From JALYSX01 sp036510515 (GTDB lineage Bacteria; Vulcanimicrobiota; Vulcanimicrobiia; Vulcanimicrobiales; Vulcanimicrobiaceae), in assembly GCA_036510515.1 (NCBI GenBank), contig DATCDS010000161.1, positions 1 to 16,323 of the forward strand: a stretch of DNA of 16,323 nt, read 5' to 3'. Shown here piece by piece: positions 6,921 to 12,957 of the stretch. The position numbers and the translations under genes are program-made. The notes beneath the pieces are model-generated. The model was given only the letters and a program-made list of their open reading frames with translations. It made no database searches and had not been told where the DNA came from. Numbering within the stretch: the first letter of the stretch is position 1; the number at the start of each line of letters is the position of its first letter.

Positions 6921-7445
6921 TTAGTAGTTCACCGTGGCGACGAGCGTGTCGGCGTAGCTCGCTCCGACGTTTGCGTTCTGGCCTCCCGGGATTCTGCCGT
7001 AGACCGTTACGTTTGTCGGCGCCGTAATGCCTCCGCTCACCGTCTCCGCGATCGCGGTCGTCCATACTAATGACCGGGTGCTGTTGCTGTACAACTGATA
7101 GTTCAGGTAGTGCCCGGTGCTGGCCAGGCAGCGCAGAGGCGCCGTGCAGCCGGCGGGCGCGTTCGCGGACGAGCCGAGGCCGAGTGTAATGCTGGTGGCG
7201 CCTTTGGTACACGTGAGCTGAATCGTGCCGGTCTGGTCCAGGTTGGCACTTTTGTTTGTGACTACGGGATCGTACGCGCCGAACGCAACCGCCGGCGAAT
7301 TACTGATGATGCACTTTTGCGCCACGCTGGCGCTTACGCTCATATTGGCGGTTGCCGAACCGGTGGCATTCGCGCCGGCCGGTAACAGGGCCGTTGCAAC
7401 GATAAGCGCGCCAATAAGAATACGCGTAGTCTTTAGCAGGTTCAT
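6921..7445 (-). CDS. Spore coat U (Csu-type) pilin, first gene of the operon; candidate major subunit
   Basis: 174 residues from the ATG at 7445; an in-frame extension to 7550 would precede the signal peptide and is rejected. Signal peptide MNLLKTTRILIGALIVATAL, cleaved near ANA. SCPU marks: SVAQKC, VAFGAYDPV, LTCTKGATSITLGLG, LNYQLYSNSTRSLVW, VYGRIPGGQNA, and the terminal strand YADTLVATVNY. An extra cysteine pair (AGCTAPLRC) sits in the middle loop. As the promoter-proximal gene it is the natural candidate for the major pilin (CsuA/B position). The Shine-Dalgarno match is weak (GAGG, 14 bases upstream) and an A/T-rich leader precedes the start. Confidence 0.9.
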   Translation of the reverse strand: MNLLKTTRILIGALIVATALLPAGANATGSATANMSVSASVAQKCIISNSPAVAFGAYDPVVTNKSANLDQTGTIQLTCTKGATSITLGLGSSANAPAGCTAPLRCLASTGHYLNYQLYSNSTRSLVWTTAIAETVSGGITAPTNVTVYGRIPGGQNANVGASYADTLVATVNY

Positions 7446-7636
7446 AAAAAAATCCAAAACCTCGATACTTAAAAAATCTCGAGCCTTGAAACCGCACCCA
7501 TACGATCCGGCGACTGCCGAGAGGTCCACCCGCCAATAGTATAAGCGCAAGTCATCCGAAAGCGTTGCAAGCGCCCGGCGGCCCTCCTCGTCATTTAAGG
7601 GTTTTGCTGCGCTGTCTTTACAAACCTCTCAAACTT

Positions 7637-7673
7637 ATTATACCAGAGGCACCAGGTGCCAGCTAGGTGGCAC
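7637..7673 (-). promoter_or_regulatory. Candidate promoter and operator of the pilus operon
   Basis: The minus strand has a perfect -10 box TATAAT at 7642-7637. The -35 position at 17-base spacing (TAGCTG) is poor. Overlapping that region are two nested palindromes: GGCACC-A-GGTGCC at 7648-7660 and GTGCCA-x6-TGGCAC at 7656-7673, sharing the half-site GTGCC. A good -10 with a poor -35 covered by dyads is typical of a promoter controlled by a dimeric regulator, perhaps an activator. It lies about 190 bases before the first pilin. The motifs are seen; the function is inferred. Confidence 0.45.
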
Positions 7674-7878
7674 AGTCCGGCATGATCTAGGCATGGAAAA
7701 ATCCCGCCGCCGGGTCGCTCATGTCAAGAGGAGCCCGAAGATGCGACACACGCTTTTCTCCGCGCTCATCCCAACCGCAGAGACCCACGGCCGCGATGTT
7801 ATCGCGACAATGAGATCGGTTGCGCGAACCCACGTGATCGTAGAGACGCAGCAACCCGGTTAGCCAGTCCGATCAGCG

Positions 7879-7915
7879 TCCTCGACTTGCCGTACCGCGT
7901 GCTGCGCGTCGAGGA
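7879..7915. repeat. 8-bp inverted repeat with 21-base loop upstream of the phosphatase gene
   Basis: TCCTCGAC at 7879-7886 pairs perfectly with GTCGAGGA at 7908-7915. There is no T-run after it, so it is not an obvious terminator. It lies about 100 bases before the phosphatase start and could be a leader hairpin or a regulator site; it could also be chance in GC-rich DNA. Confidence 0.3.
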
Positions 7916-8016
7916 GGGAGCGGGAACCGCTATCGGGCTCGATAGATTAGAGTCGCACTGAGCATGAGAAGTAGGGGCGCGTTCTGGGGGAATGCGGTGC
8001 ATCGAACAGTAACTAT

Positions 8017-9090
8017 GTGAGGATGCGCACCCTGTCGTTTATCATCGGCCTCCTTGCTGTCGCCTATCTTGTCTCTACACCCGCGAACGCGAATCAACTG
8101 GATGCATCGCAACCGACCGCTCGCGATCTTGCGGTTCCGCGTTACACGCACATTTTTATCATTGTCGAAGAAAACAAAAATGATGCGCAGATTATCGGCT
8201 CTTTAAATGCCCCGGTCATAACCGGACTCGCGCATGCCTATGGTGAAGCCACCGACTTCTTTGCCGAAACGCATCCTAGCGAGCCCAATTACGTGGCCCT
8301 CGTGGGAGGCTATACGTACGGCCTCCGCGACGACGACGCGTTTTATTGCAAGCCGGACGACTTGCGGCCGGGCTGCGCCGGAAGCCGAAAGTCCGGCTTC
8401 GTCGACCACACGATCTCTGCTCCGAACCTTTCCACGCAACTGCACGACGCCGGGTTGACCTGGAAGAACTATAACGAATCAATACCAAAGGCGGGGTCGC
8501 TGGCAGTTTCCACCCCGTTGTACGCGTCGAAACATTCGGGGTTTATTAATTTTGCGAACGTGCAGCGAGACCCTCATCGCGCCCAGCATCTGGTAGGTTT
8601 CCAGCCGTTCTATGCGGATTTGCGCGACGGAGAGGTACCGAACTTCTCACTAATAATACCGAATATCTGCGACGACATGCACGGCAGCAATATCCGAACG
8701 TTACCCGCTGACTGCCGCTACGAGCCCGTCGCCCCGCTCGTACGACGCGGCGACCGTCACGTTATGGCCATTGTCGAAGCGATCATGGCTTCTCGGGTGT
8801 GGCTGGAAAAGTCGAACGATGCCATCGTCATCACGTGGGATGAGGACGACGGCGGAAGCCGCGCAGGCTGCTGCGGAAGCGATCCCGCGGACTTCTCCAA
8901 CCGAGGCGGCGGGCATGTCGCTACAATCGTGATTACGAACCATGGGCCGCGTCGCGTTCGTGATGCGACGCCCTACAACCACTACTCGCTCTTGCGAACC
9001 ATTGACGACGCTTTTGGCATTTACCATTACCTCGAGCGTGCAAACGCCCCAGGCGTCGTGCCGATGCTTCCGCTCTTCCACGTTCGATAA
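8017..9090 (+). CDS. Secreted phosphoesterase-family acid phosphatase (SapM-like)
   Basis: 357 residues from GTG at 8017; ATG at 8023 is an equally possible start, and neither has a strong Shine-Dalgarno sequence. Signal peptide RTLSFIIGLLAVAYLVSTPANA, cleaved near residue 25. The mature protein follows the PF04185 phosphoesterase family in the short form of mycobacterial SapM: IIVEENKN (E51, E52, N53), THPSEPNY (86-92), ICDDMHGSN (D219, D220, H222), ITWDEDDGG (D275-D278) and VTNHGPR-like late residues. These acidic and histidine residues are the expected metal and active site. Several cysteines (CKPDDLRPGC, GCC) suit an exported enzyme. SapM hydrolyses phosphate monoesters including PI3P; here phosphate scavenging is more plausible. 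The COG4705-like gene starts 17 bases later. Confidence 0.85.
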   Translation: MRMRTLSFIIGLLAVAYLVSTPANANQLDASQPTARDLAVPRYTHIFIIVEENKNDAQIIGSLNAPVITGLAHAYGEATDFFAETHPSEPNYVALVGGYTYGLRDDDAFYCKPDDLRPGCAGSRKSGFVDHTISAPNLSTQLHDAGLTWKNYNESIPKAGSLAVSTPLYASKHSGFINFANVQRDPHRAQHLVGFQPFYADLRDGEVPNFSLIIPNICDDMHGSNIRTLPADCRYEPVAPLVRRGDRHVMAIVEAIMASRVWLEKSNDAIVITWDEDDGGSRAGCCGSDPADFSNRGGGHVATIVITNHGPRRVRDATPYNHYSLLRTIDDAFGIYHYLERANAPGVVPMLPLFHVR

Positions 9091-9107
9091 GCGGAGCGAT
9101 CCACGGG

Positions 9108-9863
9108 TTGACCGAGCGGCGAGCTCTTAGCGTTCCGGAGATCACCGCATATTTCTGGGTTCTCAAGGGCCTCTCGACCGCCATGGGCGAGGCCACGTCA
9201 GATTACCTCGTGCATACGATCCCTCCGATTCTGGCCGTATTGCTCGGCTTTCTCGGTTTCGCGACCGCGTTGACATTGCAGTTTGCAATGCGACGGTACC
9301 TAGCATGGACGTACTGGTTCGCGGTCGTGATGGTAGGCGTCTTCGGAACGATGGCCGCCGACGTGCTTCACGTCGGCTTCGGGGTGCCATATGCTTCGTC
9401 CAGTACGTTATATGCGATCTCTTTGGCGATCGTGTTCGTAGCGTGGAAGAAGAATGAAAGCACGCTTTCGATGCACAGCATTAATACGTTCCGCCGCGAG
9501 GCGTTCTATTGGGCGGCCGTTGTCGCTACGTTCGCTCTCGGCACCGCGGTCGGCGACCTTACCGCGGTAACATTTCATTTGGGTTACTTTTATTCGATAG
9601 CTCTCTTTGCGGCGCTAATCGTCGTCCCAACTCTAGGCTATCGCACGTTTCACTGGGACCCAGTCTTTGCATTCTGGTTTGCATACGTCGTTACTCGGCC
9701 GCTCGGCGCCTCGTTTGCCGATTGGGCCGGCAAGCCGACGAGTGTCGGCGGACTTGGATATGGCGAGGGTCCCGTCAGTTTAATCCTGACTCTCGCGATA
9801 ATCTGCTTGGTTGCGTACCTTGCGGTCACGCGCAGGGATGTCCAGCAGCGCTCCGGCGCGTAA
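9108..9863 (+). CDS. COG4705-like polytopic membrane protein, first of a tandem pair
   Basis: 251 residues from a TTG at 9108. The start must lie before SVPEITAYFWVLK, because relatives begin with a similar KVPEIT segment; the next ATG (9183) would remove it. About eight hydrophobic segments cover nearly the whole chain. A motif [FY]W-x9-G-x4-D occurs four times: G27-D32, G80-D85, G145-D150 and G200-D205, so halves of about 120 residues repeat. The family is, to my knowledge, annotated only as an uncharacterised membrane protein. Four intramembrane aspartates at equivalent places suggest an ion pathway, but this is inference. It follows the phosphatase gene by 17 bases and has a paralogue immediately downstream. 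Confidence 0.85.
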   Translation: MTERRALSVPEITAYFWVLKGLSTAMGEATSDYLVHTIPPILAVLLGFLGFATALTLQFAMRRYLAWTYWFAVVMVGVFGTMAADVLHVGFGVPYASSSTLYAISLAIVFVAWKKNESTLSMHSINTFRREAFYWAAVVATFALGTAVGDLTAVTFHLGYFYSIALFAALIVVPTLGYRTFHWDPVFAFWFAYVVTRPLGASFADWAGKPTSVGGLGYGEGPVSLILTLAIICLVAYLAVTRRDVQQRSGA

Positions 9864-10005
9864 GTCGACACGTTGCTTTAGGTCAATCCAAGCGTATCGC
9901 GGGCGAGCTGCTGCAACGGCGCGCGCTGTGGGACCATCGACGCCAGCCGCCTTCGCCGGGGGCCTTTCCCAGCATAGGTTCATGTTCGCCGGGTATCGTG
10001 CGCTC

Positions 10006-10860
10006 ATGGCATTTTCTGACGCACGGACGACCTCAGATCAAACGCGCTCGATCTTCGCGACCATGCTCAATAAGGTTCCGGAGATTACCATCTATTTCTG
10101 GATTATCAAGATATTAGCGACAACCGTCGGCGAGACGGCGGCCGATTATCTCTCGGCGACACTCAGTTTTGGTTTGGTGACGACATCCTACATTATGGGC
10201 GCACTGTTCCTGGTCGCGCTCGTCGTCCAGCTTCGGACTAAGAGATACATCCCAACGACATATTGGACGGTCGTGGTACTGATCAGCATTATGGGCACGC
10301 TGATCTCCGATAACCTGGTCGATAACCTCGGCATTTCGCTGACAACGACGTCCGCCGCCTTCGCAATCGCGCTGATCGCGGTATTTATCTTTTGGTGGCT
10401 GAGCGAGCGGACGCTGTCGGTGCATACAATTGTTACCACGAAGCGCGAACTGTTTTACTGGGCTGCGATTCTCTTTACGTTCGCGCTCGGTACGTCGGCG
10501 GGAGATTTGTCGGCCGAGGCATCCGGACTCGGGTACGTGTTATCCGCACTCATCTTTGCCGGAATGATCGGCGTAGTCGCCCTCGCGTATTACGCCTTTA
10601 GGATCAACGGTGTGCTGGCGTTTTGGATCGCATATATCCTAACGCGACCGCTCGGCGCATCCATGGGCGATCTTCTGTCGCAGCCCACAAAACTCGGCGG
10701 TCTCAACGTCGGAACGACCGTCACCAGTGTGGTGTTCATCACCGCAATAGTGGGCATGGTCATCTACCTCACGATTAGCCGTCGCGATGTGACCGAGGCT
10801 CGCGCGAAAGCGAACGCACCTCCAGCGCTCGCGCATGTCGAGGTCATCGCCGAGTCCTGA
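10006..10860 (+). CDS. COG4705-like polytopic membrane protein, second of a tandem pair
   Basis: 284 residues from the ATG at 10006. Other in-frame starts are ATG 9982 and ATG 10063, the latter just before LNKVPEITIYFW, where many relatives begin; no Shine-Dalgarno sequence decides between them. It is clearly homologous to the upstream protein along its whole length (KVPEITIYFW, RELFYWAA, AFWIAYILTRPLGAS). The [FY]W-x9-G-x4-D motif again occurs four times: G42-D47, G97-D102, G162-D167 and G217-D222, spaced 55, 65 and 55. The C-terminal tail (about 25 residues, alanine-rich) is hydrophilic and missing from the first copy. A gap of 142 bases separates the pair, so the second may have its own promoter. 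Confidence 0.87.
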   Translation: MAFSDARTTSDQTRSIFATMLNKVPEITIYFWIIKILATTVGETAADYLSATLSFGLVTTSYIMGALFLVALVVQLRTKRYIPTTYWTVVVLISIMGTLISDNLVDNLGISLTTTSAAFAIALIAVFIFWWLSERTLSVHTIVTTKRELFYWAAILFTFALGTSAGDLSAEASGLGYVLSALIFAGMIGVVALAYYAFRINGVLAFWIAYILTRPLGASMGDLLSQPTKLGGLNVGTTVTSVVFITAIVGMVIYLTISRRDVTEARAKANAPPALAHVEVIAES

Positions 10861-11264
10861 ACGAGCGCGATACTATGAGCGGGTGTTGGGACCGATGCGG
10901 CGCCGAACGCGTGGTGCGTTGCTTGCTGCGTCGACAGCGCCAGCCGAATTGCTGCAAGCGCCCGCATTTGCGGGAGTGAGTCGAGCCATTCAGGTATGAT
11001 TGCGCACGATGCTGCCCGGTCGGCGACTCTCGCCAACGGCGCTGCCGCGCTTCTACGAGCACGGAGAGTCAGTCGACATGGAGCATTTGAGCTTAGCGTC
11101 CCTGCAGACCGGGCGCCGACAGACTCATGATCGTCGCGGTCACCATCGCCGCGCAATGGCTTATTCTCTTCCCGGCAGCTCTTGTTGCCGTGAGCATCCT
11201 ATTCCGCAGAAACTGGGAAAGCGATCTGCTTCGTGTCAGCGATGCTACCGCTAAGGGCGTCAGC
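10861..11264. other. Gene-poor region with a 14-bp palindrome and a possible gene remnant
   Basis: 404 bases without a convincing intact gene. A perfect palindrome CCCGCA-TT-TGCGGG lies at 10961-10974, 100 bases after the membrane protein's stop; it has no T-run, so it is at best a weak terminator. From 11078 a frame opens (MEHLSLASLQTG) that could run, after a +1 shift, into a hydrophobic stretch listed separately as a possible remnant. Other open frames here lack ribosome sites and have shadow-like composition. Confidence 0.5.
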
Positions 11265-11270
11265 TTAATG
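11078..11270 (+). pseudogene. Possible frameshifted, truncated N-terminus of a PAP2-type membrane phosphatase
   Basis: The ATG at 11078 opens MEHLSLASLQTGR. In the +1 frame just downstream the sequence reads ADRLMIVAVTIAAQWLILFP and a further hydrophobic run ending FRRNWES. The order 'M-x-x-L...GR...DRLM + long hydrophobic helix' resembles the first helix of PAP2-superfamily (undecaprenyl-pyrophosphatase-like) proteins. Everything after that, including the catalytic motifs, is missing, and the frame then runs antisense into the next gene. The resemblance is weak and read by eye, so the call is tentative. Alternatively, this is non-coding sequence. Confidence 0.2.
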
Positions 11271-11684
11271 GAACCAAAGATTGAATCTGCCTCCATTCGG
11301 GAAGATCCCTGCGTTCAACGTTTGGTTCGCGGACGTCGGATTCTTGCGGATGTCGTAGGTGTCGATGGCCGTCGATCCGGTGCACTCGGGACCATGCGTC
11401 ACTTCGGCACGAACCTTGACTTCTGCGGATTGGTAGAAATAGAACCCTTTGGATTCGTGCGGCTTTAACCACTGAGGACGGTTCTGCTCGTTCGTGTTGA
11501 CGATTTGCCACGTGGTGAACGCGCTGGCGGTGTAGACGGTAATCCACGCACACCGGTCCGTGTGATTGGTAAGGAACACCTTATCGAAGTAATGTTGTGC
11601 CTGGTAGGCTCCGGCTGGTGCCGGCGCGACGGCGGGGGCGGCAAACGCGATGACGATCGCGACAAGAGCGATACGTTGAAACAT
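11265..11684 (-). CDS. Small exported protein of unknown function
   Basis: 139 residues from the ATG at 11684, preceded by AAAGGAAG at good spacing. Signal peptide MFQRIALVAIVIAFAAPAVA, cleaved near AGA. The mature part is short and rich in beta pattern: VFLTNHTDRCAWITVYTA, then LKPHESKGFYFYQSAEVKVR, a cysteine pair (C47 in DRC, and GPEC), and an aromatic end FNLWFH. I do not recognise a family. The pattern of an early N-x-T turn, a strand, a linker, a second strand pair and a late hydrophobic strand resembles the two small exported proteins encoded at 12146-12957, which suggests a diverged family. The gene is divergent from them, with a shared 461-base upstream region. Confidence 0.75.
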   Translation of the reverse strand: MFQRIALVAIVIAFAAPAVAPAPAGAYQAQHYFDKVFLTNHTDRCAWITVYTASAFTTWQIVNTNEQNRPQWLKPHESKGFYFYQSAEVKVRAEVTHGPECTGSTAIDTYDIRKNPTSANQTLNAGIFPNGGRFNLWFH

Positions 11685-12077
11685 GGGCTTCCTTTCAGAA
11701 CGGATCCGAAGGCGATCGAGCGGTAGATATTGGTGGAAACGCGCCCCAGAACGCGAAGGTTCCCCCTCGCTCCGGTACCCATATTGCCTACTAGCCGCGA
11801 AAACCTTCGTACGCCCGTGCCATTTGACCCAGCGGACCCGAACGCGTGGGCGATGATTCCTGCCCGGGAAAATCTGTGCCGAAGTGCACGCCGAAAACAG
11901 CGGTCTCGTGGGACGGTCGAATTTTGCAACGTCGTGGAAACTAATTGGGTTTGCACGATATTTCGTAAACAGCGTTGGTCATCGCCAAACAACGTTCTCG
12001 AAAGGCCGCGCATTCTGCGGAAACGGGGTGGACCCGGCGGAAACGAGGAGATTTGCCGGGCCTGAAACGAAGCTGCC

Positions 12078-12101
12078 GTCCGATCCGTTATCCGGTCGGA
12101 C
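12078..12101 (+). promoter_or_regulatory. Stem-loop in the leader of the 12146 gene
   Basis: GTCCGA pairs with TCGGAC across 12 bases (TCCGTTATCCGG), which allow one more wobble and one GC pair. No T-run follows, and the ribosome site at 12135-12139 is 34 bases downstream. It may be a regulator dyad or a leader hairpin; the role is unproven. Confidence 0.25.
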
Positions 12102-12134
12102 GAGCTACCTTGCACCCTCGACATCCTTCCCCCT

Positions 12135-12139
12135 AGGAG
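12135..12139 (+). promoter_or_regulatory. Shine-Dalgarno AGGAG deciding a TTG start
   Basis: AGGAG at 12135-12139 lies six bases before TTG at 12146. It supports this non-ATG start; no ATG downstream would keep the signal peptide. Confidence 0.75.
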
Positions 12140-12145
12140 ATAGCG

Positions 12146-12475
12146 TTGCGCCATTTCTATCGCTCACTAACGAGTCTGGCCGTGCTGGCCGCATGTGCGC
12201 TGGGCACGGGCCCGGCTTCGTCGGCCGACGTGCGTTATATAACCGTAATCAATCTCATGAGTATGTCCGCCACCGTCGAGCTGAAGCAAGCGTCTCAAGT
12301 GCCCGTCGCGCGCGGAACGATTTCATCCAAGAGGGACCATGTGTTCGATATTCCGCCCGGTAATGCGACCCTCATCGTCACGTCGAGTCCGTGCAACGGC
12401 AAGAAGCTTGAGTTGCCGGCAGCGTCGCAGAAGCGCGCCGTGATCAGCCCAGGTTGCTATCTCGATCTTCAATAG
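12146..12475 (+). CDS. Small exported protein of unknown function
   Basis: 109 residues from a TTG with a good AGGAG. Signal peptide RHFYRSLTSLAVLAACALGT, cleaved near SSA. The mature protein (about 80 residues) is predicted beta-rich: VRYITVINLMSMSATVELKQ, then a basic turn SSKRDHVFDIPPGNATLIV, a cysteine (SSPC), and a final KRAVISPGCYLDLQ. Two mature cysteines could pair. No family recognised. The end resembles the next gene's KDRAVFYYIDR, and the first strands of both have an N followed by a short turn and an E-V/L strand, so they may be tandem paralogues. The next gene starts 92 bases later on the same strand. Confidence 0.7.
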   Translation: MRHFYRSLTSLAVLAACALGTGPASSADVRYITVINLMSMSATVELKQASQVPVARGTISSKRDHVFDIPPGNATLIVTSSPCNGKKLELPAASQKRAVISPGCYLDLQ

Positions 12476-12567
12476 TATGCTGCGCATCGCCGGCGGCGCA
12501 AACGTGCTTAACCCGTGGACCTCAGCTCCTACCATCGCTTTTCGTTGCTAAAGAGGATTATTTTACG

Positions 12568-12957
12568 ATGTTTCGTTCTACCGTTTGTCGTTCGATCGTA
12601 GCGCTCGCACTGAGCGTCGGAGTCCTGTCCTCCATGAGCGGCGCGGCCGTTGCCGATCCGCAGAATCGCTCGCAAGTGTCCACGCTTACGTTGAGCAACC
12701 GCACCGGACTAACGGTCGAAGTAGAGTTCTATACGCCTGCGGGCGCGCTGTATACGAAGTCGAGCTATTCGCCCGGGCGGGTGGGTTCGGTGCCGTTTGA
12801 AGGCGCGTACCGCGTCACCGGATACGCGATGGCGAACGGAACGAGACTTCCGGTCGAAGCCAAGGATTTCACGTTGAACAAAGACCGCGCGGTATTCTAC
12901 TACATCGATCGCAGCGGCGAGAAGCTCGTCCTCAACCAGCTCGTGGCTCCTAGGTGA
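12568..12957 (+). CDS. Small exported protein of unknown function
   Basis: 129 residues from the ATG at 12568, with AAAGAGG some 11 bases upstream; an in-frame ATG at 12454 overlaps the previous gene and is not preferred because the signal peptide would be internal. Signal peptide FRSTVCRSIVALALSVGVLS, cleaved near VAD. The mature part has a beta-sandwich-like rhythm: VSTLTLSNRTGLTVEVEFYT, SYSPGRVGSVPFEGAYRVTG, LPVEAKDFTLNKDRAVFYYI. It has no mature cysteines, unlike the two neighbours it resembles. No known family recognised. Its stop overlaps by eight bases the stop region of the convergent monooxygenase gene. Confidence 0.75.
   Translation: MFRSTVCRSIVALALSVGVLSSMSGAAVADPQNRSQVSTLTLSNRTGLTVEVEFYTPAGALYTKSSYSPGRVGSVPFEGAYRVTGYAMANGTRLPVEAKDFTLNKDRAVFYYIDRSGEKLVLNQLVAPR

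Larger units (their letters stand above)
7446..8016. other. Intergenic region between the pilus operon and the phosphatase gene
   Basis: 571 bases between divergent genes. The part nearest the pilus operon is A/T-rich, with A-runs at 7446-7452 and 7471-7476 and a small inverted repeat (CTCGA 7461-7465 / TCGAG 7479-7483) in the pilin leader. The promoter/operator candidate lies at 7637-7673. A 56-codon open frame on the plus strand (7693-7863, MEKSRRRVAHV...) has no recognisable relative or ribosome site and is not called as a gene. A perfect 8-bp inverted repeat (TCCTCGAC 7879-7886 / GTCGAGGA 7908-7915) precedes the phosphatase. No RNA gene was recognised. Confidence 0.6.
11685..12145. other. 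Divergent upstream region between small exported protein genes
   Basis: 461 bases between the minus-strand gene at 11684 and the plus-strand gene at 12146. Long open frames cross it on both strands but lack ribosome sites and run into the flanking genes, so I treat them as non-coding. It should hold promoters for both directions; I found no convincing -35/-10 pair. An inverted repeat GTCCGA 12078-12083 / TCGGAC 12096-12101, with GC pairs continuing into the loop, lies about 45 bases before the 12146 start. Confidence 0.5.

Noticed and set aside
7693..7863. 56-codon open frame MEKSRRRVAHV... on the plus strand
   Set aside because: No Shine-Dalgarno sequence, no recognisable family, and it ends well before the phosphatase gene; left as a note on the intergenic region.
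9509..10117. 202-codon open frame on the plus strand overlapping both COG4705-like genes
   Set aside because: Out of frame with two homologous membrane proteins whose reading frames are confirmed by their mutual similarity.
10961..10974. CCCGCATTTGCGGG palindrome as an intrinsic terminator
   Set aside because: Only two bases of loop and no T-run on either side; it may be a dyad but not a classical terminator.
11465..12154. 229-codon open frame on the minus strand across the 11685-12145 region
   Set aside because: No ribosome site, serine/arginine-rich shadow composition, and it overlaps two better supported exported-protein genes in other frames.
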